Origin: Saprospiraceae bacterium
GTDB taxonomy: Bacteria > Bacteroidota > Bacteroidia > Chitinophagales > Saprospiraceae
Direction of reading: 5' to 3'
Assembly (NCBI GenBank): GCA_026982695.1
Contig: JALSGS010000040.1
Coordinates: forward strand, 1-50,012
Length of the DNA: 50,012 bases
Part shown: positions 24,787 through 34,600 of the stretch, in pieces
How the letters are laid out: the number at the start of each line of letters is the position of its first letter
Position numbering within the stretch: position 1 is the stretch's first letter
Position numbers and translations under genes: made by a program
Notes under the pieces: generated by a model
Told to the model about the DNA's origin: nothing
What the model saw: the letters and a program-made list of their open reading frames with translations, nothing else
The model's database searches: none

Positions 24787-25647
24787 ATGAGCTGGGCTGA
24801 AATGTTTGATTATGAATTGATACGTATCGGGGACTTCACCCTGACGGTGGGAGCCATTATCGCCGTGCTAATTGTGTTGGCTGTTGCCCGCTTAGTGGTG
24901 TGGTCCAGCTTGCGCGTCATGCGTCGGTTCTTCAACCGGCGTGGTATAGATATAGGGCGTCGTTACGCCATAGAGACCTTTTTCAAGTACTTCGTTTATT
25001 TCTTTGCCATTGTTGAGGCACTACACGTGGCGGGCGTCAATCTCACGCCTTTGCTGTACGGTAGTGCGGGGCTACTAGTAGGTGTGGGCATTGGCGTGCA
25101 GCAAACGTTCAATGATTTGGCCTCTGGCCTGATTTTGCTAGCTGAAGGTAGTACGGATGTCGGTGATGTGGTGCAAGTAGGTGATTTGGTGGGGCGTGTC
25201 AAGCGAATAGGTATTCGCACTTCTGAAATTCAGACACGCGACAATACTTCGATCATTATTCCCAACTCTAAGCTGGTCACCGATCAGGTGGTCAATTGGA
25301 GCACGAACAATCAGCCCACGCGATTCAGTGTTCAAGTGGGAGTGGCTTATCATTCAGATGTGCAGCTGGTGACGCGCTTGTTGTTGGAAGCGGCCGCGGC
25401 ACATCCAGACGTGCTTAAAGATCCACCGCCACGCGTACAGTTTGCCGATTTTGGCAATTCCTCGCTCGATTTTGTTTTGTTTTTTTATTCAAATGAGATG
25501 ATGCCCATAGAGTTTGTGCGTTCCGATTTGCGCTATCGCATTTTGGAGCTGTTTCGGTCTCATGACATCGAGATTCCCTTTCCTCAACGCGATTTGTGGG
25601 TGCGCAATGCTGTTGCGGTACAGCACAGCGAAGAGCATTCATCTTGA
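24787..25647 (+). CDS. Small-conductance mechanosensitive channel (MscS family)
   Basis: The 286-residue protein has three TM segments in the first about 105 residues, the pore-lining TM3 (YGSAGLLVGVGIGVQQTFNDLASG) and the MscS beta domain (DVGDVVQVGDLVGRVKRIGIR, then TRDNTSIIIPNSKLV), followed by the alpha/beta domain. It matches E. coli MscS in length and order. In the inner membrane it would release solutes on hypo-osmotic shock. It is the last plus-strand gene before a strong terminator, and lies near the K+ channel and cotransporter genes. The ATG at 24787 could be replaced by the Met at residue 5. Confidence 0.92.
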   Translation: MSWAEMFDYELIRIGDFTLTVGAIIAVLIVLAVARLVVWSSLRVMRRFFNRRGIDIGRRYAIETFFKYFVYFFAIVEALHVAGVNLTPLLYGSAGLLVGVGIGVQQTFNDLASGLILLAEGSTDVGDVVQVGDLVGRVKRIGIRTSEIQTRDNTSIIIPNSKLVTDQVVNWSTNNQPTRFSVQVGVAYHSDVQLVTRLLLEAAAAHPDVLKDPPPRVQFADFGNSSLDFVLFFYSNEMMPIEFVRSDLRYRILELFRSHDIEIPFPQRDLWVRNAVAVQHSEEHSS

Positions 25648-25672
25648 ATGACTTTTAGCTGTCGCAAAATGC

Positions 25673-25703
25673 GGGGTTGGGTGAATAGCTTTCACCCAAC
25701 CCC
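25673..25703. terminator. Perfect hairpin between convergent genes
   Basis: GGGGTTGGGTGAA (25673-25685) and TTCACCCAACCCC (25691-25703) form a perfect 13-bp stem with a 5-nt loop. It lies between the stops of the MscS gene (+) and the outer-membrane protein gene (-). Only a weak T-run follows on each side, but the stem strength and position suggest a bidirectional terminator. Confidence 0.75.
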
Positions 25704-25747
25704 ATGCCTTTTCCATGTCAGTTGGATTCTATAGAGATTTGTGCCAC

Positions 25748-26356
25748 TCAAAAGAATATCCCTAAAGAGGCTTGGACAGAGTAGTTGCGCGTATTGCTCG
25801 ATATAGTCACAGGGCCAATAACGGCGTCTTTCTCTATGTTCTGAAAGCCCTGCACTAGGCGCACGTCGATAGATAGTTGATTGAGTGTGATGCCTGCCCC
25901 TACAGATATCCCGTAGTCCAGTTGGTTGTAGTCTTCCTTATTGGTGTGTATGGTGCCACTAGTGCCGAAGGGCCCATTGACATAAGTGGTTTCCACACCT
26001 GTCAGCCACGATACTTGTGGCCCCACTTGTAGGTTGAGCAGTGCACCAAAGGGCTCGAGTATGAGCAGCAAAGGCAGTTCGACGTATTGGAGCTTTTGGG
26101 TGACCAAGGCGCCGAGGTACTCGTATTCTGAGCCTTTTTGCACAAAGTAGAGCTCGGGCTGAATGCTCAACGTTTTGTTGATTTCAGCGCGTGCCATCAG
26201 GCCTGCTTGCCAACCCAAGGCCATCTGCTGTTGGTCCACTTCTTGAGCACTCGATGCTACAGAGGACAAGTTGAGCCCGCCTTTAATACCTACTTGTGCG
26301 CTTAGTAGACTAGTACTCAGCAAACTGATGCATAACAACCACGTTTTAGTTTTCAT
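25748..26356 (-). CDS. Outer-membrane beta-barrel (PorT-like) protein
   Basis: The ATG at 26356 gives 202 residues beginning MKTKTWLLCISLLSTSLLSA, a signal peptide, then QVGIKGGLNLSS, the typical first strand of Bacteroidota PorT-like eight-stranded barrels. Alternating hydrophobic strands follow and the chain ends in aromatic SVQASLGIFF, as expected for outer-membrane insertion. A start at 26428 is open but adds a non-signal leader. Function beyond an outer-membrane barrel is unknown. The upstream region has a promoter-like site and several hairpins (see the 26357-26942 entry). Confidence 0.8.
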   Translation of the reverse strand: MKTKTWLLCISLLSTSLLSAQVGIKGGLNLSSVASSAQEVDQQQMALGWQAGLMARAEINKTLSIQPELYFVQKGSEYEYLGALVTQKLQYVELPLLLILEPFGALLNLQVGPQVSWLTGVETTYVNGPFGTSGTIHTNKEDYNQLDYGISVGAGITLNQLSIDVRLVQGFQNIEKDAVIGPVTISSNTRNYSVQASLGIFF

Positions 26357-26942
26357 TTGGCGTATAGTTTTGATGAACAATGAGTTGATGGTGCATCTAT
26401 TTGGATACCGAAGGCATCTTCGGCACAATGTCTGACCACATCAGACAAGGGAGCGCGTATACACTCATGGCGAAGTGGGTTGGAAGGCGTCAGCCTCCCA
26501 AACTCCCTATCTTTTGCCCGTTTGCGAGTCGTAAATGTCCCAAACCATTTCGGTTTGGGTATATGTCATGTGGGTTGGAGCTTAAGTGCGTGGGATGAAG
26601 GATGCGAGGCAACTTGTACCATGCGCAAGACGGGTGTGCATGTCTCGCATGCATTCATGGGATGGGGCAAATATACTATGAAGTTCAGATGTGGTGAAAA
26701 TACTTGACTTATGCGTCGGTAGTTGTTCAAAGCTGAGTGCCGTAGTTGGTACAGATGAATTATTCTCGTGTGTTATGAGAAGGAAGCACGTAAGAAGCTG
26801 GTTTGCCGAAAAGTGCTTTGAAGCAACTTGGTTGATCTAAGCTGCAGCAGTCTAAAGGAAAAACCAAATAGTAGTAGCTCTGTGCCTCAAAGCATTACCT
26901 TCGTATGAGTCGCGGCTGTCTCAATACAATGAACACACTAAT
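26357..26942. other. Structured non-coding interval between divergent genes
   Basis: No convincing coding frame is present in 586 bp. Four clear stem-loops occur: CCGAAG/CTTCGG (26408-26423), TGTCTGA/TCAGACA (26429-26447), CCCAAACC/GGTTTGGG (26539-26559), and a two-tier structure with ATGCGAG/CTCGCAT (26602-26608 with 26644-26650) enclosing ATGCGCA/TGTGCAT (26621-26627 with 26635-26641). A wobble-containing stem is also possible around 26487-26504. Together with the minus-strand promoter-like site at 26668-26699 this fits a long 5' leader of the outer-membrane protein gene or a separate small RNA, or an intergenic repeat element. The remainder, 26700-26942, shows nothing notable. Confidence 0.5.
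26668..26699 (-). promoter_or_regulatory. Putative Bacteroidota-type promoter
   Basis: The minus strand has TATATTTG (26668-26675), a full match to TAnnTTTG, with TTTC (26696-26699) 20 bp upstream as an imperfect -33 element. Transcription would run leftward through the hairpin-rich region toward the outer-membrane protein gene, leaving a leader of about 300 nt. Confidence 0.4.
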
Positions 26943-27758
26943 ATGAAGCGATTTGCCATGTCTTTTATTTTGGGGGTGTTGTTTGCACATGGGCTTGCTG
27001 CACAAGCGAATAGGCAGGCAGATTTACTTGAATTTGCTGATGGGGCTTATTTGCGTGGCCGTTTTGTACGTGTGTCGAACGACACGATCTACTTTGAGCT
27101 TCCTTTTGGCCAGGTATTGGCTTGGCCAACAACTCAGGTAAATCGCCTCGTAATACAAGGTCATACAATGGCCTTAGCTGATGGTCGGCCAAACGCTGTC
27201 CAGCCACAGGTCGTGTTCGAACAGCGCCATTTATCTCCCCTTTTGCCGGTGCAGGGAGTAGGTGGGCTGTTTGGCTCGATGGCACTGTTGCCAGGCCTGG
27301 CTGATTCGGGCACTTTCTCTATGGGGGCTTCGATGGCTTTGGGATGGATGGCTTATGGACAAAAGGGATATGGCGCATCAGTGGCCTTTGCTATGAGCCG
27401 ATTCGACTACATCATGCCGACTTTTGCAGGAATCTCGTGCGGCCTGATCGTGCCTTTATCCAGCGTTAGATGGCAGGCTGGCATGGATATAGGCTATGCT
27501 TTTCCACTCAATGCAATGAGCACTACATCGATACTGGATGGGCGCATGAGGCCATTGGGCAGTGTGTGGATAGGGCACGTGTGGCACCGACCCAAAGACC
27601 ACCTGCCCATACACTTACAGCTGGGCTGGTACGTGCAGCGTGCTGTTTTTTCCGAAAGGAGTATGGCTCATTTTTCCATAGTGCAGGCTACCTTCAGCCG
27701 CATATCGCTCAGGCTTGTGGCTATGTGGTCCTGGTCGATGCGTCGCAGCAAACTGTAG
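26943..27758 (+). CDS. Exported protein of unknown function, probable outer-membrane protein
   Basis: The 271-residue product has a signal peptide (MKRFAMSFILGVLFAHGLAA). Residues about 25-75 (LLEFADGAYLRGRFVRVSND and TIYFELPFG) resemble a small SH3-like beta module often found in Bacteroidota surface proteins. The rest alternates short hydrophobic and polar strands with many Gly and aromatic residues, ending in RLVAMWSWSMRRSKL, consistent with a beta-barrel. I recognise no named family. It lies 87 bp upstream of the sigma factor gene on the same strand and may belong to the same transcription unit. Confidence 0.65.
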   Translation: MKRFAMSFILGVLFAHGLAAQANRQADLLEFADGAYLRGRFVRVSNDTIYFELPFGQVLAWPTTQVNRLVIQGHTMALADGRPNAVQPQVVFEQRHLSPLLPVQGVGGLFGSMALLPGLADSGTFSMGASMALGWMAYGQKGYGASVAFAMSRFDYIMPTFAGISCGLIVPLSSVRWQAGMDIGYAFPLNAMSTTSILDGRMRPLGSVWIGHVWHRPKDHLPIHLQLGWYVQRAVFSERSMAHFSIVQATFSRISLRLVAMWSWSMRRSKL

Positions 27759-27845
27759 CTCGTGTGCAAAAAAGTGTGTTGGAACCCAACCCTTTGCCAG
27801 ATGGGAGGTGTCTTGGCTGATTGGCACGTATAGAAGGCCTCTCTT

Positions 27846-28388
27846 ATGAGCGAACGTGAGTTGATAGAAGGGTGTATAGCCAATGATAGGCGCTGTCAGG
27901 AAGCCTTGTATCGCAAGTTTTTTCCTGCCATGCTGCGCATGTGTATGCGCTACACCTGCGATCGTGAAGAAGCGCTCACCATTATCAATGACGGCTTTTT
28001 GCGTGCCTTTAAAAAGATGTACACTTTTGGCTTCAAGGGGTCGCTAGAGGGGTGGATCCGCCGGCTGGTATTTCACAGTCTGTCCGATCACTTTCGGCGC
28101 AAACACAAACAGCTCCATTTTCTACAATTGGAAGACTGGGACCGACCCCAGCGAGGTGATGCCTTGATGCGTTTGTATGTAGAAGATCTCATGCAACTGA
28201 TACAACAGGTGCCGCCTACTTCTCGAAAAGTGTTCCAGATGTTTGCTGTTGAGGGAATGACCCATAAACAGATTGCTCACCAGCTGGGCATCAGCGAGGG
28301 GACGAGTAAGTGGCATTTGGCGGAAGCACGAAGACTCATACGTCAGTTTTTGCTCAAAGATCCGGAAATGACTAAAAATGTAGGATGA
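27846..28388 (+). CDS. ECF-type RNA polymerase sigma factor
   Basis: The 180-residue protein has sigma region 2 (MCMRYTCDREEALTIINDGF, then FLRAFKKMYTF and EGWIRRLVFHSLSDHFRRK) and region 4 (RKVFQMFAVEGMTHKQIAHQ, LGISEGTSKWHLAEARRLI) with a helix-turn-helix. There is no region 1 or 3, so it belongs to the extracytoplasmic function group. Its stop is 4 bp before the next gene, a membrane-anchored barrel-like protein, which is the position of an anti-sigma factor. Target promoters are unknown. Confidence 0.92.
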   Translation: MSERELIEGCIANDRRCQEALYRKFFPAMLRMCMRYTCDREEALTIINDGFLRAFKKMYTFGFKGSLEGWIRRLVFHSLSDHFRRKHKQLHFLQLEDWDRPQRGDALMRLYVEDLMQLIQQVPPTSRKVFQMFAVEGMTHKQIAHQLGISEGTSKWHLAEARRLIRQFLLKDPEMTKNVG

Positions 28389-28392
28389 TCCT

Positions 28393-29523
28393 ATGTCATA
28401 TAATGATTGCGATAAGGCTTTTGAAGATCGGGCATGGGCGGAGATGCAGAAGTTGCTCGATCGCGAACTGCCGGTGCGCAAGCGCCGTGCTTGGTGGCTT
28501 TGGCTGTATTTTGGCATGGGACTTTTTATAGGTGGTGGTATGGCATTTGTTTATTTTGGGCCGTTGGGCGCGCGCTTGTCTGAGCCACCGCCTCCACCTT
28601 TACCCTTCGAGCATCGAGTTTGCCCACCATTGCCTGAGCCAGAGATAGCAGCTGCCGTGGAGCAGCCAGCCGATGTACCATCCCCACATGTTGCACTTCC
28701 ACAGCTAAGTGCTTCTTTGGGCCACTCGGCGCTAAAGGGAGCTTCTAAAATTACGACATCTGACACCCCTCGCACCCAAGTAGCGGTCACACCCCATTTG
28801 AGGCTCGATTTAACTCCAACAACCAATGCAGAGGCAGCCGTAGGGGAATCTATTGCAGCGCCTTTGCCATCTTTACCTACTCGATGGCCAAACTTTTTGG
28901 CAGATTCTGCACGAATAGCAGGCCACTATAGACCGCCACTCAGTAGGGCTTGGCAGCAGTCGTCATTAGAGATCCAGGGTGGAGGAGGTGTCGAGGTGCT
29001 CGCAGCGGCATACTATCGGCATGCGTATGTGCACGATCAGTGGCAATGGGGTTACACCGTCGGATGGCAATACAGAAACAGGTTAGCCAATGGAATGACT
29101 TTGTTGAGACTGACTACTCCCCTGGAAACACAACTTCCACCAAGCTCAACTACCTATTTGATTGAAGTCACTCATTTGCACTTCGCAGTTATTGGGGGCT
29201 TTGCGCAACGTCAGATAGGAAAAAGGTGGTGGTTGGGCGCTGAATTGCAACTCGCTGCGTTGATGGCTAGTGAGCCAGAGCCGCTGGGCTTGGTTCAGCG
29301 CAACTCAGCAGACCAACTGTTGCTTACTTCTGGAGTAGAAGTGGCTTCTTGGGCTGTTTCGCCCTGGAAGTGGAGTGCATCAGCTTACTTGCGCTACGAC
29401 TGTACAGCCCGTACCTACGTAACTGTGGGTGGGCAGCAGCAGCTCAGCGACTATTTCCCAAAAAATGACATGTTAGAACGCCCCTTTGTGTGGACGCTAT
29501 CTATCGGTTGGCGCTTGCCGTGA
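28393..29523 (+). CDS. Predicted sigma-factor partner: single-TM protein with periplasmic barrel-like domain
   Basis: The 376-residue protein begins with a short cytoplasmic segment (about 1-33; FEDRAWAEMQKLLDRELP), then one TM helix (WWLWLYFGMGLFIGGGMAFV, about 36-55), a Pro-rich linker (SEPPPPPLPFE and more, to about residue 185) and a C-terminal region of alternating strands ending in FVWTLSIGWRLP, like an outer-membrane beta-barrel protein. It overlaps no gene but starts 4 bp after the sigma factor stop. By position the cytoplasmic segment may bind the sigma factor. Similar sigma/barrel pairs occur in Bacteroidota; the signalling role is inferred. Confidence 0.65.
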   Translation: MSYNDCDKAFEDRAWAEMQKLLDRELPVRKRRAWWLWLYFGMGLFIGGGMAFVYFGPLGARLSEPPPPPLPFEHRVCPPLPEPEIAAAVEQPADVPSPHVALPQLSASLGHSALKGASKITTSDTPRTQVAVTPHLRLDLTPTTNAEAAVGESIAAPLPSLPTRWPNFLADSARIAGHYRPPLSRAWQQSSLEIQGGGGVEVLAAAYYRHAYVHDQWQWGYTVGWQYRNRLANGMTLLRLTTPLETQLPPSSTTYLIEVTHLHFAVIGGFAQRQIGKRWWLGAELQLAALMASEPEPLGLVQRNSADQLLLTSGVEVASWAVSPWKWSASAYLRYDCTARTYVTVGGQQQLSDYFPKNDMLERPFVWTLSIGWRLP

Positions 29524-29565
29524 TGCCACTGTAAAATGCTTGGTGGCGTATCTTGCTGCCAAAAA

Positions 29566-30738
29566 ATGCTTACATGTCAGAAATCACTGTTCGATCTGGG
29601 AGAAGGAGTTGCTTACCTCAACTGTGCTACCCTGTCGCCCTTGAGCCGCCGAGTGGTTGCGGCTGGCCAAGAAGGCATTCAACGCAAAGTGCGGCCCTGG
29701 AGCATTAAGCCCACAGATTTTTTTGAACCTTGTGATCGGCTACGCGCCACGTTTGCCCGCCTGATTGCTGCTGAAGATCTCCTTGAGGTGGCCTTGCTGC
29801 CCAGTGTGAGCTATGGCTTAGCACAGGTGGCTGCCAATATGCCAGCTATGAAGGGCAAAAACAAGATCGTGCTCCTAGAAGGGCAGTTTCCAAGCAATGT
29901 GTATTGCTGGCATCGCCTGGCTAGAACACGACAATGGGAGTGCGTACAAGTAGCACCGCCACTAACAGGCTCACAACGTGCTGCAGCCTGGAATGAAGCT
30001 TTGCTCGATGCAATTGATGAGCGCACGGCATTGGTAGCTATGGGCCCTGTACATTGGACCGATGGCACGTGCTTCGATCTCGAAGCAGTGAAGCAACGCG
30101 TGCATCGCCATGGTGCGGTGTGGGTGCTCGATGCCACTCAATTTGTGGGTGCCCATCCGTTTTCGGTAACTGATCTAGGCCCAGATGCGGTAGTGGCTGC
30201 TGGCTATAAGTTTTTGATGGGCCCTTATGGCATTGCTTTTGGTTGGTATGGCCCTCGCATCCAGCAAGGCATGCCCATAGAAGAAAATTGGGCCAATCGC
30301 ATGCATAGCGATGACTTTGCGCGGCTCATCAACTATCAAGCTCACTATCGGCCAGGGGCACAGCGCTTTAACGTGGGGGAGCAAGCCAACTTTATCACGG
30401 TGCCCATGATGCAAGCAGCGCTCGATCAGGTTCTGGAATGGGGGCCTGCGCGCATTCAAGCCTATTGCCGTCAGTTGGTGCATCCCTATCTCGATCGCTT
30501 GCGTGCTATGGGCGTTGAGATAGCTCCTCAGGCCTGGCATATTTTTGGCTTGCACTTGCCCTCGCATGTGCCACCCCAAGTACTCAAAGAAGGTTTAGAG
30601 GCGCTGCAGGTAGTCGTCTCTGTGCGTGGCGATGCCGTACGCGTTTCGCCCAATGTGTACAATACTCCCGAAGATATGGAACGCCTGGTAGAGGCGCTCG
30701 ATCATGCACTACAGGACGTTCGCCAGACAACCCATTAG
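29566..30738 (+). CDS. Class V aminotransferase (cysteine desulfurase/kynureninase-like fold)
   Basis: The ATG at 29566 gives 390 residues (MLTCQKSLFDLGEGVAYLNC). PLP-enzyme features are YLNCATLSPLSRRV at the N-terminus, ALLPSVSYGLAQVA (PLP phosphate region), VWVLDATQFVGAHPF (Asp and Gln near the cofactor) and the Schiff-base Lys215 in AAGYKFLMGPYGI. The C-terminal small domain follows. It is a fold-type I class V aminotransferase; the substrate is unknown. The stop overlaps by 4 bp the stop of the convergent lipoprotein gene. Start alternative: 29536. Confidence 0.85.
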   Translation: MLTCQKSLFDLGEGVAYLNCATLSPLSRRVVAAGQEGIQRKVRPWSIKPTDFFEPCDRLRATFARLIAAEDLLEVALLPSVSYGLAQVAANMPAMKGKNKIVLLEGQFPSNVYCWHRLARTRQWECVQVAPPLTGSQRAAAWNEALLDAIDERTALVAMGPVHWTDGTCFDLEAVKQRVHRHGAVWVLDATQFVGAHPFSVTDLGPDAVVAAGYKFLMGPYGIAFGWYGPRIQQGMPIEENWANRMHSDDFARLINYQAHYRPGAQRFNVGEQANFITVPMMQAALDQVLEWGPARIQAYCRQLVHPYLDRLRAMGVEIAPQAWHIFGLHLPSHVPPQVLKEGLEALQVVVSVRGDAVRVSPNVYNTPEDMERLVEALDHALQDVRQTTH

Positions 30739-31175
30739 TCTCGTCGCACGCGGTTGAGAGCAGCATAGTAAATGAGCTGCCATCGGTCGCCGATCTTGGC
30801 CCATCGGCGTGCCATGCCTAGCTGGCCATTTTTGTGTACAATCTTTTCCAGAATCATGCGGTCGTTGTAGATGATAAATGTACGCGTAAAATCGCTTTCT
30901 TCACTGAAGGAGCGATGTAAGGTCCATTGCTCAGCTGTCCACCGAAATGTGCCCGTAGCCAGTGTAAGACTGTCCACTTCGGGGGGGAGACCCTCTATGG
31001 GAAAGGGGATATGGCTCATTTGAAATGCACTGTCTTTGTGGAACTGCTCGTAGAAGGTGACAAAATCAGCAGGCAGCTCGGCGGGCAATGTAGCTTTATC
31101 ATCTTCATAGCATGCTGAGATGCCTAAGAAGCAAAGCAGAAATAAAGAGGAAGTGATAATGGTTCGGATTGCCAT
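30735..31175 (-). CDS. Small lipoprotein, DUF4348-like
   Basis: The ATG at 31175 gives 146 residues starting MAIRTIITSSLFLLCFLGIS then Cys, a lipoprotein signal with the lipobox GISAC. The mature part includes LPADFVTFYEQFHKDSAFQM and IPFPIEGLP, and then a beta-rich half with FRWTAEQWTLH and WQLIYYAAL. The FYEQFHKDSAFQMSHI pattern resembles DUF4348 Bacteroidota lipoproteins. Its function is unknown. It converges with the aminotransferase gene and overlaps its stop. Confidence 0.78.
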   Translation of the reverse strand: MAIRTIITSSLFLLCFLGISACYEDDKATLPAELPADFVTFYEQFHKDSAFQMSHIPFPIEGLPPEVDSLTLATGTFRWTAEQWTLHRSFSEESDFTRTFIIYNDRMILEKIVHKNGQLGMARRWAKIGDRWQLIYYAALNRVRRD

Positions 31176-31666
31176 GTTGAAAATTATTGATGACATTGAG
31201 TGGAAAGCAGAACGCTTGTGCCAACAGACTATTGCTGCGGTAAAGGTATGTGGCCATATCTGAGTGGAGCAAGCAGTTGAGGCAAAAAAGCGCTTTGCTG
31301 AGCAAGTACTACTAGACGGCAAGGGTCAGTATGGTGTTCAGAGACTATGTACTGTGCGGTAGTTTGTACCGTGTATTTTTAAAAAAAACATCGTATTAGA
31401 AAAATTGGCAATGTTTTTGATTTTAATAAATCAGCTGCATAGCTGTTTGGCAGTGAGTATTCGGAATACTAACGTTTAGTCAAATGTGTGCTTGCTTGTA
31501 AGTGGTGGGCCCAGTGTGGCCTAACAAAAATCTGAAAGTTTCCCTACTGATACTTAGATAGATAGAACTAACCTGCGCTTGACAGGGCAGGATGTCTTGC
31601 GCATGCGCTTGCAGTGCTGTGTGCTGTCCTTAGCAAAGTGTGCGATCCGTTAGAAAACAGGCACTC
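31176..31666. other. Intergenic region upstream of the giant surface protein gene
   Basis: These 491 bp lie between divergent genes. No convincing ORF, tRNA or hairpin with a T-run is seen. The part at 31370-31440 is A+T-rich (runs of A and T) and may hold promoter elements, but no full TTTG/TAnnTTTG pair was found. A TTGCGCATGCGC element occurs near 31598-31610. Confidence 0.4.
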
Positions 31667-34600
31667 ATGAATATTTCAAAAGGAATATATCGAAAGCCGA
31701 TAAATAGTGCTTCATGGTGCATCATATGGCTATTGAGTTTTATATGGGGAGTAGGAGAGGCCTTATCGGCCCATAGCATAGGCATTTATTATCCCATGAA
31801 CGCCCCGATTCATATGTCCGCACCGGCTTTAGACTTGTCGGCATGGACTTTTGCGGCTGAGGGCCCTAAAGAGACTTCGATGCTCCGAAGAAGGCGGCAA
31901 GGAGTGGGGCCAGTGGTGACGCTGGCCTCCCCTTGCTCTTGCCGCGAATGGACTGCTGGAAGTCAAGGCAATGCGACTACACCCAACAACGGGCAGTTTG
32001 TCGATACCATTGTCGTTTGGAGTGGAGCAGGAGAGAGCTGGACATTAGTCGGGGAGCAAGGAATGTACGATATAAACAGCCCGCAGCCGCCTCAGTTGCC
32101 CTGGCCTTTGCTGCTAGGCACCGTATTGGACGAAGCCCAGTCTGGAAAGTACGTCCTGCCAGTAGTGCACGTCGACGCGATGGGCTATGAAGCCGTATTG
32201 ACTAATGGTGCAGATACTTTGGCCATTGCCAATACCTGCTATTATCCCGAGCCAGATATTGTCGCTATAGACGAAGCTTATTGCTCTTCCAATGTGGGCA
32301 CGCCACTGATAGCTGACGTGGGTGGAGCGATTGGCACAGGTAGTTTCGATATTTTGGCAGATGACGCCGCTACGCTACTCGTGCCAAATGCCGAATTTTT
32401 CTCACCCAATGATCTAGATGTAGGCACCTATTTCGTGCGCTATACCTTTGATCAGTCGGACAGTGGCCCTTGTATGTTCTGTGCGCCCGGATGCGTACAA
32501 CAGGTGCTTGAACCCGTAGACGTAGTAGATCCCCCAAGTAATCTCATCTGCAATGATGGCGTGCAACTTACATTAGACACGGCATGTACAAGCATCATCC
32601 TCCCCGATATGTTGTTAGAAGGGGCCTATCCCAATTACTCGATTTATCAGGTACATGCTTACTGGAATGGCACCGATATAGGCAATGTAGTAGGGCAAAA
32701 CCAAGTAGGCCATACGCTCGACGTGCAGGTCCTCGACAACTGCAATGACAGTTATTGTTGGACTACCCTTACTGTCGAAGATAAAGGGCCACCCGTTTTT
32801 GATTGTCCTTCTGATACGGTGCAGCTGGCATGTACGGCCGACCTGGCACAGCTGTCTCCTCCTGTGGCTTGGGACAACTGTGGTGTGGTCACTCCTGTAC
32901 TGAGCAAAGAAGTGCTTACTTCTTTAGGATGTGGTGCAGCTGTGCGCCAACGCCTGGTGCGCACTTGGGTAGCCGTTGACAGTGCGGGCAATACCTCAGT
33001 GCCATGTACCCAAGTGTTCGAGTTGCGTGCCCCCCAATTGGACGAGGTGGTTTTCCCACCTCATCTCAATGGCATAGAGGCACCTGCATTGCCGTGTAGC
33101 ACGGGCCCAGACACAAGTCCTGCACAGACAGGTATGCCTACTCTTAATGGCTTGCCGATTGTGGCGGAAAATCATTGTAGTTTGTTGGTGTCTTGGAGCG
33201 ATGAGGTGGTGGCCGGTTGCGGCATGAGTTATGCCATTTTGCGCACTTGGACGGTGATGGATTGGTGTGCACCAGCCAATGGACAACAAATACTCACCTA
33301 CACACAGCTGATCAGCGTACAGGACAATTTAGCGCCACAGCTGAACTGCCCCGACAGCTTGCTCGTCAATGCGGCCCAACCCAATTGCGCGGCTACAGCC
33401 ATCTTGCCACCTATCGACGTGAGCGACGCCTGTGACTCAGAGCTATCCGTACAGGTGCAGACTCCGGCAGGTTTGCTTGCGCAAAACGGTGGTGTGGTGC
33501 CTAATGTCCCCTTAGGCGTACATACCATCACGTGGATGGCTGCCGATGCTTGTGGCAACCAAGCTACTTGTACGACTATTTTACAAGTAGCTGATCAGAC
33601 GGCCCCTGTAGCATTGTGCGACGAGCTGACTACCGTTTCTTTGGATGCCAATGGTACTGCCTCGATTTTTGCAACTTCCTTTGACGATGCTAGCTATGAC
33701 AACTGTTCTGAGATGACGTTTGCCGCAAGGCGCATGGATCAGCCCGATGCTCCCTTTGCCGAGCTGGTCACTTTCTCGTGCAGCGATATGCTCGAGCCTG
33801 TACCTGTAGTCGTGCAGGTGCGCGATGCTGCCGGCAATGCCAATCAGTGCATGGTAAGCGTAAGTGTGCAAGATAAGGTGGCGCCTACCATTGTGTGTCC
33901 ACCCGACATTACGATAGATTGTGATGAGGATGCTTCTGATCTCCTCCTTACAGGCTTTGCCCATGTAGAAGATAACTGTACTGCTTTTGCCGCTATTTAT
34001 TTCGAAAATTTGGAAGAGGTAAACAACAACTGTGGTGAAGGTGTGATCATGCGACAGTTCGTCGTAGTGGATGGGGCAGGGCTGCAAAGCACTTGCATGC
34101 AGCAGATCACCACGCACAATAAGCAGCCATTTACGGAAAGCGATATCAACTGGCCAGCACACTATGAAACATATGACTGTGTCAGTACAGCCAGTTTGCA
34201 TCCTGACAGCCTGCCGGCCGGTTTCAACCGGCCGACATGGCAGGCACCGCCTTGTGCACTTATTGCTTTCAACTACGAAGATCAGGTGTTCGAAGTGGCA
34301 CCGCCGGCCTGTTTTAAAATTGTGCGTACTTGGACTGTGCTCGATTGGTGTGCTTACGACCCCACTGCCAACCCGCCTGCTGGCCTGTGGCAATACACCC
34401 AGGAGATAAGGGTCTATGACGATCAGCCACCAATTGTTACTTGCCCTAAGGATACTACAGTTGCACTGGGTTCGGACTGCACGGCGACTTTCGCCTTGGC
34501 TACGGCTGAAGTGATTGACTGTAGCCCAATGATCGACCTTTCGGCAAATAGTGTGTTGGGCAGTGGGACTGGTCCCTTTTCCGACGTACCACAAGGCACC

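Noticed and set aside
26401-26707. Two plus-strand frames of 65 and 75 codons upstream of 26943
   Set aside because: They coincide with strong palindromes in the non-coding interval and look like translations of a structured region.
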